A stretch of DNA of 64,000 bases, from positions 62,001-126,000 of the forward strand of contig CAJUKS010000001.1 in assembly GCA_910587405.1 (NCBI GenBank). The letters run 5' to 3'. Positions 40,822-49,267 of the stretch are shown in pieces (position 1 is the stretch's first letter; each line of letters opens with the position of its first letter). The notes beneath the pieces were generated by a model. The model did no database searches. It was not told where the DNA came from and was given only the letters and a program-made list of their open reading frames with translations. A program made the position numbers and the translations under genes. The stretch comes from an uncultured Alphaproteobacteria bacterium. GTDB lineage: Bacteria; Pseudomonadota; Alphaproteobacteria; RF32; CAG-239.

Positions 40822-41517
40822 ATGAAAGAGAATGAATACCTCTTGCCGCCCGGTGACGAAGTTTGTGCCGGCTCGGCAGTCGAAGCATTTTATCTGTTTC
40901 GCGATCACGGCGTTGCGATTGAACAACTTCCCGTTTTGGGAACGATCCGCCGCAAAAGCGATCCCCGGATCTCTTATTGCGTATGGGCCGTTAACCAAGG
41001 ACGTTTTCATGTGATGTCTTTGTTCACGCAGATCAAAATTCCCGTATGCAACGATTGGCAGTTTGCCCCGGTCGGTGTCGATGAGATGATCATGTATACC
41101 AACCGCCGCACCTATAAGACGGTGTATGATCCCGACCTCGGCCTGTGCGTGCGCATCATCGACGTCTATTGGCATGAGCGTTACCCGAGGACCGAAGCGG
41201 CTATCATCGGTTATCCGGAAGCCCGCTTTATGTTGTGCCGGATTTATGTGACTGCAGAAAACAGCCGTTTTCTGACAGTATGCTGGATCGGGTATGAGGA
41301 AGCCACAAATGCGACCCTGTTTATCAAAATGTTTGAAGAGGACAAGATTCTGCTGGCCGGTTATTCGTATACCGAACTGGGCCGCAAGGCAATCGATATC
41401 GGCGAACGTTTTGAAGTGAACGGAAGGCATTTGGTCTTGCGCGAAGACAAAGACGGTTACCAATTTGCGGAACCCGTTTTTTATAATTCGCAAATGCAGC
41501 TGATCCGTCGCAAATGA
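40822..41517 (+). CDS. Unknown protein, first of a tandem paralogous pair
   Basis: A 231-residue soluble protein of no family known to me. It starts MKENEYLLPPGDE and shares its whole length with the next gene: common marks are E-A-A-I-x-G-Y, FMLCRIYV, and CWIGYEEATNATLFIK in the second half. The predicted fold is mixed beta-rich with several conserved Cys, Trp and Tyr. There is no signal peptide. The leader lacks a Shine-Dalgarno site. It follows the hydG terminator and has its own promoter. Function unknown. Confidence 0.6.
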   Translation: MKENEYLLPPGDEVCAGSAVEAFYLFRDHGVAIEQLPVLGTIRRKSDPRISYCVWAVNQGRFHVMSLFTQIKIPVCNDWQFAPVGVDEMIMYTNRRTYKTVYDPDLGLCVRIIDVYWHERYPRTEAAIIGYPEARFMLCRIYVTAENSRFLTVCWIGYEEATNATLFIKMFEEDKILLAGYSYTELGRKAIDIGERFEVNGRHLVLREDKDGYQFAEPVFYNSQMQLIRRK

Positions 41518-41576
41518 TTTTTTCGTTTCGGCGGAAAACAATCAGATTATTTTGGTTTTATTTAAAATCTCAGATT

Positions 41577-42284
41577 ATGAAAGAGCGTGATTACATGGCG
41601 GCGCCGGGAAAAGAATGTGTTGCTCCCTCGTCGCAGGCAGCATTTCGGCATCTGCAGGCAAAAGGCATCGATCCCGAGGAACTGCCGGTTCCGGGGGTTG
41701 CGGTACGTCCGGGTGATGAGGAAGATACCGGTTTTTTTGTCTGGAATGCACGAAGCAGCCGCGGAATCCATGTGTTGCCCTTTTTTAATTACAAAGAGCT
41801 GACACAGCGTTATGAACGGATGGTTTTCCGGGCAATGGAACCGGGAGAAATGTTCTTGTACGACAACCGCCTCTATATGGTCAAATATGACCGGCGACGC
41901 GGTTTTTATCTGCGGAACGTTTTCTTTTATCATCACGAGTTCTATGCCAAGTGCGAAGCGGCGATCCGCGGATATGTCGGCGCAGAGTTTATGCTGTGTC
42001 GGATCTATGTGATCGGCCGGGTCAAAAAACTGCTCGGAATCTGTTGGATCGGTTATGTCGAAGAAACCGGAGACACCATATTTGTCAAATTGTTTCAAGA
42101 TGATTTGAGCAAATTTGCGGAATACGATCCGAGAGATCTTGCCCGCGAAGCGGTTGACCTTGGTGAGATATTTTCTTATCAGGGGCGGTGTTGGAAACTT
42201 TGTCAGGACGACAAGGGCTTTTATCAGGTCAATCCGGTGACCGCACCGAAACTGACGTTGGTAAGGCCGGTAACCGCGGAGTAA
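41577..42284 (+). CDS. Unknown protein, second of a tandem paralogous pair
   Basis: A 235-residue paralogue of the preceding protein: MKERDYMAAPGKE aligns with its start, and EAAIRGYVGAEFMLCRIYV and CWIGYVEETGDTIFVK align with its core. The start at 41577 is chosen by that alignment; the longer frame from 41514 would overlap the upstream gene. No Shine-Dalgarno is visible (ATTTAAAATCTCAGATT). The pair diverged widely, so the duplication is old. A strong terminator follows. Function unknown. Confidence 0.6.
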   Translation: MKERDYMAAPGKECVAPSSQAAFRHLQAKGIDPEELPVPGVAVRPGDEEDTGFFVWNARSSRGIHVLPFFNYKELTQRYERMVFRAMEPGEMFLYDNRLYMVKYDRRRGFYLRNVFFYHHEFYAKCEAAIRGYVGAEFMLCRIYVIGRVKKLLGICWIGYVEETGDTIFVKLFQDDLSKFAEYDPRDLAREAVDLGEIFSYQGRCWKLCQDDKGFYQVNPVTAPKLTLVRPVTAE

Positions 42285-42300
42285 AACGGCACTGAAATTA

Positions 42301-42335
42301 AAAAAATCTCTTCTGGGAATCAGAAGAGATTTTTT
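42301..42335 (+). terminator. Intrinsic terminator of the paralogue pair
   Basis: AAAAAATCTCTTCTG and CAGAAGAGATTTTTT with loop GGAAT, a 15-bp perfect stem. Confidence 0.92.
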
Positions 42336-42486
42336 TGTTGTGTTGTTTCCTATAAGAATGTAGAAGCTTTGGCGGTCAAAACGGACAAAAAAGACTTTTT
42401 TAAAACGAAAATTGCGCTTGCGTTGCCGTATAAAACTGTTATGATAAACCCATAAATATAGAATGCATATGGAGTTTTTAAAGACT

Positions 42487-43119
42487 ATGGCTGATGAATT
42501 AATTGATATTTTTGACGAAAACATGAATTTGCTGGGTACGGCAATGAAATCTCAGGCACACCGCGAAGGCTTGTGGCATAAGACTTTTCATTGTTGGCTG
42601 GCACGTAAAAACGACGAAGGAAAGATCATGGTGTGGCTTCAGCTTCGCAATAAGGACAAGTCGATCTATCCCGATATACTGGACGTTTCGGCAGCCGGTC
42701 ACGTCCGATCCGGCGAAGAAGTGAAAGACGGTTACCGCGAAGTGACCGAAGAGTTGGGGCTTTGCCTGCAAAAAGATGATCTGATCAAAATGTTTACCAC
42801 CAAAGAAATCTATCAGCAGGGCGATGTTTATAACCGTGAGTTTGAAGTTTTGTATATGGCGGTGGTCGATAATCTGTTGGCCAAAGTCCGTTTGCAGCCC
42901 GAAGAAGTGGCCGGACTGTACGAGGTGGAACTGGAAGACTTTGTCGGTTTGATAAACGGCGACTGTAAGAGCATCGGGGCCTATGGGGTGCGGCGCAACA
43001 ATGACAATTCATACACCTGGGAAGGAATTACGGTAACCATGGACAGAATCGCCGGGCACAGCAAAGATTATTATCTGAAATCAATGGAAATGCTGCAGCG
43101 TTATATGAACAATGTGTGA
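42487..43119 (+). CDS. Nudix hydrolase
   Basis: A 210-residue Nudix protein. The Nudix box runs from Gly71 to about Leu92 with the REVTEE core at 84-89; it has six rather than seven residues between the first Glu and Arg-Glu, a spacing I associate with the isopentenyl-diphosphate-isomerase-like branch. FDENMNLLG at the start and GLWHKTFHCW match that branch. Substrate unknown. The start could be 42487 or the nearby ATG at 42469; neither has an ideal ribosome site. It begins a stretch of nucleotide- or phosphate-handling genes. Confidence 0.85.
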   Translation: MADELIDIFDENMNLLGTAMKSQAHREGLWHKTFHCWLARKNDEGKIMVWLQLRNKDKSIYPDILDVSAAGHVRSGEEVKDGYREVTEELGLCLQKDDLIKMFTTKEIYQQGDVYNREFEVLYMAVVDNLLAKVRLQPEEVAGLYEVELEDFVGLINGDCKSIGAYGVRRNNDNSYTWEGITVTMDRIAGHSKDYYLKSMEMLQRYMNNV

Positions 43120-43250
43120 TCGTGTCGAAGTTGCTTGTTTTTTCCTGAGGGGTTGAAAACAGAGCAGACGACATAATATCGCATTGTCGGCGGAAGAGGG
43201 GGACTCATGTCCGTTAAATTTGGTTGTTCTTGCGTTTTGAGGTTGAAAAA

Positions 43251-43895
43251 ATGGATTTCAGCTATGCTAATGAGTTAATTTTACGTGAAAAAAAGTTTGA
43301 AATAGCTCACGGGCGCCCGGAAAATACCTGGTATTTGTTTCATAACCACATTTTCGGGGCAGCCGAAGTCGCCCGTGCAATAGCCGAATTGTCCGGTTTG
43401 GATTGCAGTCGGGCTTATTTTTCAGCATTATTGCATGATATCGGCAAAATCCGTGAAAAGTATTTGCAGCGTTTTCACGGTATTGTGGGATACGAAATGC
43501 TGAAAAACGAAGATGAAAACGTGGCACGCGCGTGTTTGGTGCATACGTTTCCGTTTAATCGGCTTGACAGTTTCGAAAAATGTCAGAGCATGTTTTTCGG
43601 CAATGTCGAAGACTATGAACAAACGGCCGAATTTATGGCTTTGCATCCGCTCGACGATTATGACCGGTTGGTGCAGATGTGCGATTGGGTTTCCAACGCA
43701 TACGGTTTGGTGACGATTGAAGAACGGGCAGAGGAATATGCGCTCCGTCACGGCGTTGAAGTGGCGCCGGAAATGCTGGAAGCAACCCATGAGTTAAAAA
43801 GTTATTTTGATCGCAAGATCGGCGGCGACATATATTCTTTGTTCGAAAAAGTGGCTGCCAAGGATATTTTTATCGCTTACCCGTGTCGGCGTTGA
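43251..43895 (+). CDS. HD-domain phosphohydrolase
   Basis: A 214-residue HD-superfamily protein. FHNHIFGAAEVARA gives the first His, ALLHDIGKIREK the HD pair, and further His (LQRFHGIVGYE; LVHTF) and DWVSNAYG complete the metal site. It is probably a nucleotide or cyclic-dinucleotide phosphohydrolase. The start at 43251 has GAGGTTGAAAAA. Its last 26 bases overlap the end of the convergent transporter gene. Confidence 0.82.
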   Translation: MDFSYANELILREKKFEIAHGRPENTWYLFHNHIFGAAEVARAIAELSGLDCSRAYFSALLHDIGKIREKYLQRFHGIVGYEMLKNEDENVARACLVHTFPFNRLDSFEKCQSMFFGNVEDYEQTAEFMALHPLDDYDRLVQMCDWVSNAYGLVTIEERAEEYALRHGVEVAPEMLEATHELKSYFDRKIGGDIYSLFEKVAAKDIFIAYPCRR

Positions 43896-44772
43896 GTTGC
43901 CGGGACGGAATACTGACCGTCATCACACCGGCAATAACAATCGCACCGCCGAAAATCTGGGACAGTCCGATTTGTTCGCCCAGAACCAAATAAGCTTCGG
44001 CGGCGCTGAAAACCGGCAGCAGATAGTAGATAATGCCGGCTTTGACGTTGCCGATTTTGTTGAGGGCGGTGTTCCATGACAAATACGATATGACCGAATT
44101 GAAAATGCCGAGATAAGCCACCACGGCCAAATCTTCGAGATTAAAAGCCTCCAGCCGGGAGGTCGGTACCGCGAACAGCATCCACACGGCCAAGATCAAT
44201 ACGCCGATGACGGCAGTGGCCGCAAGCATGGCCGTCTGGTCGATTTGCGGCGGTCGTTTGGATTGCAGCAGCGAATATACCGCAAAGGCAAAAGTGTTGG
44301 CCAGAACGTACAAATCGCCGCTTACCAGTTTGATTTTGGAAAGAGCTGTAAAATCGCCGCGCAAAATGATGATCACGACGCCGATGACGGCAACTGTCAG
44401 GCCGATAAGCTGACGGTTGGTGATCGGTGTTTTTAAGAAAATGCGTGACAACAATACCAGAAAAATCGGACCGGTGGTATCAAGCATGCCGATATTGACG
44501 GCAGAAGCCGTCCGTCCGGCATAATAGATCAGAGTATTGTCGATAACAATGCCGGTAACCGCCAGTCCCAGTATCAGAGGAAAAGCAGACCATAAAACCT
44601 GTCGTGCGGCAACCATCTTGCGCCAGGCCAACGGCAGCAGAATCGCCGTTGCAATGATCCAGCGTCCGCAGGCAAGTTCCAGCGGCGCAAGCGCAGTGGC
44701 AAAACCGGCAGCGATAACAATGTTCCAGCTCCAGAAAAAAACGGCGGTCAGCGCCAGGATGTATCCCATCAA
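43870..44772 (-). CDS. EamA/DMT-family transporter
   Basis: A 300-residue inner-membrane protein with ten helices in two EamA repeats (repeat 1 about 1-135, repeat 2 about 150-285). Marks include LACGRWIIATAILLPL, the AVIGVVIII end of repeat 1, and YLGIFNSVISYLSWN in repeat 2. Drug/metabolite exporters of this type move amino acids, purines or other small metabolites. The gene is convergent with the HD gene and overlaps it by 26 bases. Confidence 0.9.
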   Translation of the reverse strand: MMGYILALTAVFFWSWNIVIAAGFATALAPLELACGRWIIATAILLPLAWRKMVAARQVLWSAFPLILGLAVTGIVIDNTLIYYAGRTASAVNIGMLDTTGPIFLVLLSRIFLKTPITNRQLIGLTVAVIGVVIIILRGDFTALSKIKLVSGDLYVLANTFAFAVYSLLQSKRPPQIDQTAMLAATAVIGVLILAVWMLFAVPTSRLEAFNLEDLAVVAYLGIFNSVISYLSWNTALNKIGNVKAGIIYYLLPVFSAAEAYLVLGEQIGLSQIFGGAIVIAGVMTVSIPSRQLNADTGKR

Positions 44773-44882
44773 TGTTCTCCTTCTTTAAGAAAAGATATAA
44801 TTAACAATGTCGTAAAAACAAGATTTGCCAAATTGTTGGAAAAAGGCTATACTTGCCGGCAAAAGATGAAAGGAAAGCACCA

Positions 44883-46481
44883 ATGATCAGATATTGTTTG
44901 TGGGACGTCGGTAAAACAATTTATGACTATACGCTCAATCCGCTGGGTGACTGGGTTGTCGAAAATGCGCAAAGAAAGGTGTCGGTTACAGATGTCAAAA
45001 GATTTGATTTTGGTCCTTATATGCGCGGGCAAACAGAATTTGAACAATTGTGCCGCCAGATCTGTCATGCTTTTGAGGTACCGTATCACGCGGCGATACC
45101 GGCGGCGATCAATCGGGCGTTTCATCGCGGCATCGGCGCCTATTTTCCCGAAACCCGGCAAATGATGGCCTATTTGCAACGGCGCGGCATTGAGAACGTT
45201 ATTTTTTCCAACGCCTTGCCGATATTGTCGCAAAGCCTTAAAACCGAAGGTCTGGTCAAGGCGGAACATATTTTTACTTCTTATGAAAGCGGATTGCTCA
45301 AACCCGATCCGGCGGTTTATGAATATGTTCGTTCCCGGCTCGGATGCCGCTTTGAAGAAATGATGGCGGTTGACGACAAAATACAAAACATTGAAACCGT
45401 GCGGAACTTGGGGATCAACGGTGTGGTTTTCAGTCCGCAAACGATTGAAGAATCGGTTAAAAGTTTGGTCGGTTATGATAACCGGGAAGAAGTGGAAAAC
45501 GCTTTGCGGCGGGCATCGAAAGGACAGGAACGGGCACGGATTTTGCAAAACGGGCATAACCGCAGCCTGATTGCCGGCAGCGGCGCCAACGTGACCCTGT
45601 GGAGCGGAAAAGCCGAGACTGCGGGGAGCATGAAAAAACGCCTGCAAAATGTTTATGTCGGCGTTTTAATGCGTCGCAACCCGAAGAACGGCAAAGCTGA
45701 CGGGTGGGGTGCCCTGGGCGGGTTGGCCGAAATGACCGGCGAAGCCGAGTTCTTAAGCGCCGACGAGCGGCAGCGGCGCATGCTGGCAACCTTGCGCGAC
45801 GATGTGGTTCTGGAAAACGGCAAGCCGGTTTTGATTCGCGATCGGCAAAAAATTGCAGCCGCCAACATCCGCCGCGAAACGCGTGAGGAACTGGGTAATC
45901 TGGGGATTTATGATTTTAATTTGGATGAGGCGGTTTTTGAAGAAGTGGTTATTCCGGGCTTAAAGGATGATAATTTTGTTATCAACCGCTGGAACGGCGA
46001 AGGAACGGTGTGGGCAATTACGCCGCATTGCCATCTTTTGCAGGTTGAAGAGGAAAAGTTGGATTATCTGCAGAAAATGAGCACAGAACGGAAACACGAA
46101 GCAGATTCCGAAGCGCGAAACTACCGGAAGGTGCCTTTGTTTGAAGCGCTTTCGCATTTTGGCAAAAAAGGCGGCGCCGAAGTTTCGGAAGACGGACGCG
46201 ATTTGGTGTCCGACTATCGTTATCCCCACGAATGGATAACCTTGTGGGCGTTGGCGGCAAAGCAACTGCGGTACGATGACCGGGCAATGCTTGAATTGGC
46301 GTCCGAAGTTCAGGCCGAGTGCCGTTATCGGATCGGTTTTGCCGAAGCGTTGCGCCAAATGAATATCGCTTATGATGAAGCTGCGGCGGCGTTAGGGATA
46401 AAAAGCGAGACGGTTGAAAAAATGCAGCATAATACGGAAGCGGTTTTTAACGGTCGGTTGCAAAATGGCCGGATGTTGTAA
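44883..46481 (+). CDS. HAD-hydrolase / Nudix-like fusion protein
   Basis: A 532-residue protein with two recognisable halves. Residues 1-200 are a HAD hydrolase: WDVGKT (nucleophile Asp8; the usual second Asp is Gly10), FSNALP, KPDPAVYE and VDDKIQN. From about 255 a Nudix-like domain follows: WGALGGLAEM at about 275-284 and RRETREELG at 330-338 are the two ends of a Nudix box separated by about 45 inserted residues. The C-terminal 190 residues are alpha-rich and unknown. AAAGGAAAGCACCA sets the start. A two-step nucleotide-processing role is plausible but inferred. Confidence 0.7.
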   Translation: MIRYCLWDVGKTIYDYTLNPLGDWVVENAQRKVSVTDVKRFDFGPYMRGQTEFEQLCRQICHAFEVPYHAAIPAAINRAFHRGIGAYFPETRQMMAYLQRRGIENVIFSNALPILSQSLKTEGLVKAEHIFTSYESGLLKPDPAVYEYVRSRLGCRFEEMMAVDDKIQNIETVRNLGINGVVFSPQTIEESVKSLVGYDNREEVENALRRASKGQERARILQNGHNRSLIAGSGANVTLWSGKAETAGSMKKRLQNVYVGVLMRRNPKNGKADGWGALGGLAEMTGEAEFLSADERQRRMLATLRDDVVLENGKPVLIRDRQKIAAANIRRETREELGNLGIYDFNLDEAVFEEVVIPGLKDDNFVINRWNGEGTVWAITPHCHLLQVEEEKLDYLQKMSTERKHEADSEARNYRKVPLFEALSHFGKKGGAEVSEDGRDLVSDYRYPHEWITLWALAAKQLRYDDRAMLELASEVQAECRYRIGFAEALRQMNIAYDEAAAALGIKSETVEKMQHNTEAVFNGRLQNGRML

Positions 46482-46520
46482 AACAGTGATGTTTTTTGGA
46501 CATAAATAAACAAAAGAGGC

Positions 46521-46548
46521 TTGCTTTTTTGCTTTTTAGGTTTATACT
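46521..46548 (+). promoter_or_regulatory. Promoter of the AT-hook gene
   Basis: TTGCTT, 16-base spacer, TATACT; leader of about 55 bases, AT-rich, without Shine-Dalgarno. Confidence 0.5.
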
Positions 46549-46610
46549 GAATTCGTTTAAGAATTTATTTTTACTATAAATATGTTTTACTAATTTAAAT
46601 TCATCGCCGT

Positions 46611-47756
46611 ATGAAAGAAAAAAAGAAAATTTTGCTCGATCTGTTAAGCATGATCGAAGCGCTGGAACTGTCACGCGAAGATTACGCCGAATTTGCCCGC
46701 GAACTGATGAAACATTTCGGACTGTCTCTGGCAGACTGTTTTCCGACCGATCAGACAACCGCACTGCTGCAGGAAGTACAAACCAAATGCAACGAACTGC
46801 TGCTGCTGACGACGAAACTTCCGGCGGCCGGTGTCAATGACGCCTGCAACGGAAACAATGCAACGGAAATGGCCGCCGCATCAGAAGTCGTTTCGGAAGA
46901 ATCGGCAGGCGTATCCGCAACGGCCGTTCCGGACAACGGTAATCATACCGTCATGTCGGCGCAAGCGATCGTCGCCGCCGGTAATATTCCGATTGAAGAC
47001 GAAAACGGAATTGTCGGTTACGTCGAGGGAACAAAAACGGAAGACGAGAAAGGCATTTCGCCGGTTTCTTCCCCGTATCCCAAAGGCTACAGCCGCAACG
47101 GCCGCAAACTCGGGCGCCCGCGCAAGCAAAAAACGAACGAGGAACAGGCACCGGCTTCCTCCGACACTTCTGCAAACGAAAAGACCGAGGACACAACCGA
47201 CGGTACTGATGCAGAAGCGTGCTCAACCGCCGGAGAAAACAGCGGCACAGCGGCAACCGAAGCCATGCAAGTGCCGGATGCATCCGCGGTGACGGAAGGA
47301 GAAGACTTTTCGGAGGCTGAAAAGGATGAAATCGAAAAGCTCAAAATGGGCAAGGTATATTCGATGGATATTCTTTATCGCTGGAAAGGACGCTTGGTGG
47401 TTTCGAACCGGGTAATGCAGGATGCGACGCCGTTGGGAATTTTTGTTCCGTACAAACGTCGTGCCGCCGGCTATGCCAAGTTCATTTTGGGGGCGACCGA
47501 CGAGATTGCGGGCCTTCAGCTTTCAAAAGCGCAGAAGTATGCCCGTAACCAGCTTCCGCCTTACGAAGGTGAAAAGTGGGACGTTATCAACGACTGGCAA
47601 ATCGAAGCGGCAAAACAAGCGCAGCCCGAACTCAATCAGATGCTGAAAAAAGTGGGCGGCGATCCTTTTGTCGGTTTGTATCTGGTTCCGAGAAGCGTGA
47701 ATTATCACGGAATGCCCGACAAGATTCGTTATGCGGTCAATGTCGGCAAGCTGTAA
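46611..47756 (+). CDS. Unknown protein with AT-hook-like motif
   Basis: A 381-residue protein. Residues 1-65 are a helical N-terminus; 66-235 are low-complexity, rich in Ala, Thr, Glu and Ser; within them RKLGRPRKQK has a GRP core at residues 168-170, a classic AT-hook for minor-groove binding. The C-terminal 140 residues form a compact domain (GKVYSMDILYRWKGRL, then AKQAQPELNQMLKKVGG and RYAVNVGKL) that recalls DUF1566-like endings of Bacteroidetes proteins. The leader has no Shine-Dalgarno, and C-ending codons seem commoner than in neighbours. DNA-associated function is possible but unproven. Confidence 0.55.
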   Translation: MKEKKKILLDLLSMIEALELSREDYAEFARELMKHFGLSLADCFPTDQTTALLQEVQTKCNELLLLTTKLPAAGVNDACNGNNATEMAAASEVVSEESAGVSATAVPDNGNHTVMSAQAIVAAGNIPIEDENGIVGYVEGTKTEDEKGISPVSSPYPKGYSRNGRKLGRPRKQKTNEEQAPASSDTSANEKTEDTTDGTDAEACSTAGENSGTAATEAMQVPDASAVTEGEDFSEAEKDEIEKLKMGKVYSMDILYRWKGRLVVSNRVMQDATPLGIFVPYKRRAAGYAKFILGATDEIAGLQLSKAQKYARNQLPPYEGEKWDVINDWQIEAAKQAQPELNQMLKKVGGDPFVGLYLVPRSVNYHGMPDKIRYAVNVGKL

Positions 47757-47772
47757 AAAGACCTCAGCTTTG

Positions 47773-47800
47773 GAAAGCACCCCTTTTGGGGTGCTTTCTT
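47773..47800 (+). terminator. Intrinsic terminator of the AT-hook gene
   Basis: GAAAGCACCCC and GGGGTGCTTTC around TTTT, an 11-bp perfect stem. Confidence 0.88.
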
Positions 47801-47842
47801 GCATCGGGGGCAGCCGGTTGTCCCAAAAAAACGGTTTGGGCA

Positions 47843-47871
47843 TTTACAAAATATTCAAAACGATATATAAA
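47843..47871 (+). promoter_or_regulatory. Promoter of the lipoprotein gene
   Basis: TTTACA, 17-base spacer, TATAAA; the leader contains TTATTAATTAA at 47889-47899 and no Shine-Dalgarno. Confidence 0.5.
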
Positions 47872-47906
47872 TAAAACGATTTGTCAGATTATTAATTAAT
47901 ATATTT

Positions 47907-48506
47907 ATGAGCAAGAAACTAATTTTGATTTTGCTGGTGTTGACGTTTACGGCATGCAGCAAAGAGGACGAACCGGACGATAATTTTTCTCCTTCGATAG
48001 AACAGGAAAAATGCGCTGTTATCGAAAAGCTCTACCCGGTTTATATGCGTCGTGAAGTGCCGCTGCCGTTTCCGGCCTATGTTATGCGTCTTTCCGACGG
48101 CAACGACCTTTACATGTTGCGGACGCGGTATAACCGGGATCTGCATCAGGGAGACCGTATCGATTACCGGGTTTTTTCCTTTTGTCCGAACGAGATTGCC
48201 GTTATCGACGGGTTTGAACTCGGAGACGGCAGCGAAGCCGAAAAAGATGCGGCAATGCAAAAGACCCGGAGCCTGGTCGCAAGTGATCCGGTTGAGGGAT
48301 GTGTGGCGGAAACATTTGACATGCAAATCCGTTACAGTCTGACTTTTGTGCCGATTGACACCCGTTTCATTGTCCTTGAGGACGGAAAACTGATTTATGT
48401 CAAGAAAAGTAAACTGTCGCTTGAACTTGTGCCGGGAGACCGCATTGTGTATAACGTTTATGCGCTTTCTCCCAACGAAGTGCTGGCCGTTAAAAAACTT
48501 GACTGA
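47907..48506 (+). CDS. Lipoprotein with internal duplication, Bacteroidetes-like tail signal
   Basis: A 199-residue predicted lipoprotein. The signal peptide ends in FTAC (cleavage before Cys17), followed directly by SKEDEPDD, which resembles the acidic surface-export signal of Bacteroidetes lipoproteins. Two similar modules follow, each ending in a pattern of DGxxLYxxxxxxxxxLxxGDRIxYxVxxxxPNEIxxx: the first at about 62-110, the second at about 152-198. Family unknown. The AT-rich leader carries no ribosome site. It is flanked by its own promoter and a strong terminator. Confidence 0.6.
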   Translation: MSKKLILILLVLTFTACSKEDEPDDNFSPSIEQEKCAVIEKLYPVYMRREVPLPFPAYVMRLSDGNDLYMLRTRYNRDLHQGDRIDYRVFSFCPNEIAVIDGFELGDGSEAEKDAAMQKTRSLVASDPVEGCVAETFDMQIRYSLTFVPIDTRFIVLEDGKLIYVKKSKLSLELVPGDRIVYNVYALSPNEVLAVKKLD

Positions 48507-48515
48507 TTATTTTTT

Positions 48516-48550
48516 AAAGTTCCCGTACCGGCCGGTACGGGAACTTTTTT
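48516..48550 (+). terminator. Palindromic terminator of the lipoprotein gene
   Basis: A perfect 32-base palindrome with arms AAAGTTCCCGTACCGG, followed by T residues. Confidence 0.88.
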
Positions 48551-48637
48551 GTTGGCAAGCCGGGAAAGCGTTTGCTTTTTGGGTGTTTTGGCTTTATCTT
48601 GTTTGATGATGACGGTCAAAAAATCGGAACAAAGGCT

Positions 48638-49258
48638 ATGAAAAAACATTTTTATATTTTTCGTCACGGACAAACAATTTGGAATGCGGAGGGACGTCCT
48701 CAGGGACAGCATCCTTATCCGGTGCCGCTGACGATGACCGGCCGTGAACAGGCGGCGGCTTTGGCGGCCCGGCTGGCCGATAAAAAAATTAAGAAAATTA
48801 TCAGTTCCGATTTGTTGCGGGCGCAGCAAACGGCGGAAATCGTGGCCGAAAAACTGGGGGTTGAAATTGTGTTTGACCCGCGTTTGCGGGAAGTGGACTA
48901 CGGGCGTCTGAACGGTATGTATACGATTGAACGCGAAGAAATGTACCCCGATTTTAAAAAATGTTATATTGATTATGCGGCGCGTTTTCCCGACGGCGAA
49001 AGTTTCGGAGAAGTGGGAGAGCGGCTGAAAGACGCCATCCGCGACGCGGCTCTGGGTTACAATCACCGTAACATTGCGATTTCGACGCACGGAAATGCGA
49101 TGACGGTGTTGTTGAACGTGTTGTTTAACCATAAAATTTACCGGTTGGCGAATTGCGACTATATTCACATTACCTACGATTCCGAGAAGGACCGGTGGGA
49201 AGCGGTGAATATTCCGCCGGCGCAGCCGACTTTTGAACCGTCGTTTTTAAACTATTAG
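48638..49258 (+). CDS. Histidine phosphatase (phosphoglycerate-mutase-like)
   Basis: A 206-residue cytoplasmic phosphatase. FRHGQTIWNAEGRPQG holds the phospho-accepting His, SSDLLRAQQTAEI the arginine loop, LREVDYGRLNG the acid/base Glu, and STHGNAMT the second His: the complete family set. It resembles cobalamin or broad-specificity (GpmB/CobC) members. The start at 48638 has only AAAGG very close to the ATG. It lies 9 bases before the acyltransferase gene, so the two are co-transcribed. Confidence 0.9.
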   Translation: MKKHFYIFRHGQTIWNAEGRPQGQHPYPVPLTMTGREQAAALAARLADKKIKKIISSDLLRAQQTAEIVAEKLGVEIVFDPRLREVDYGRLNGMYTIEREEMYPDFKKCYIDYAARFPDGESFGEVGERLKDAIRDAALGYNHRNIAISTHGNAMTVLLNVLFNHKIYRLANCDYIHITYDSEKDRWEAVNIPPAQPTFEPSFLNY

Positions 49259-49267
49259 GAGAAGATT

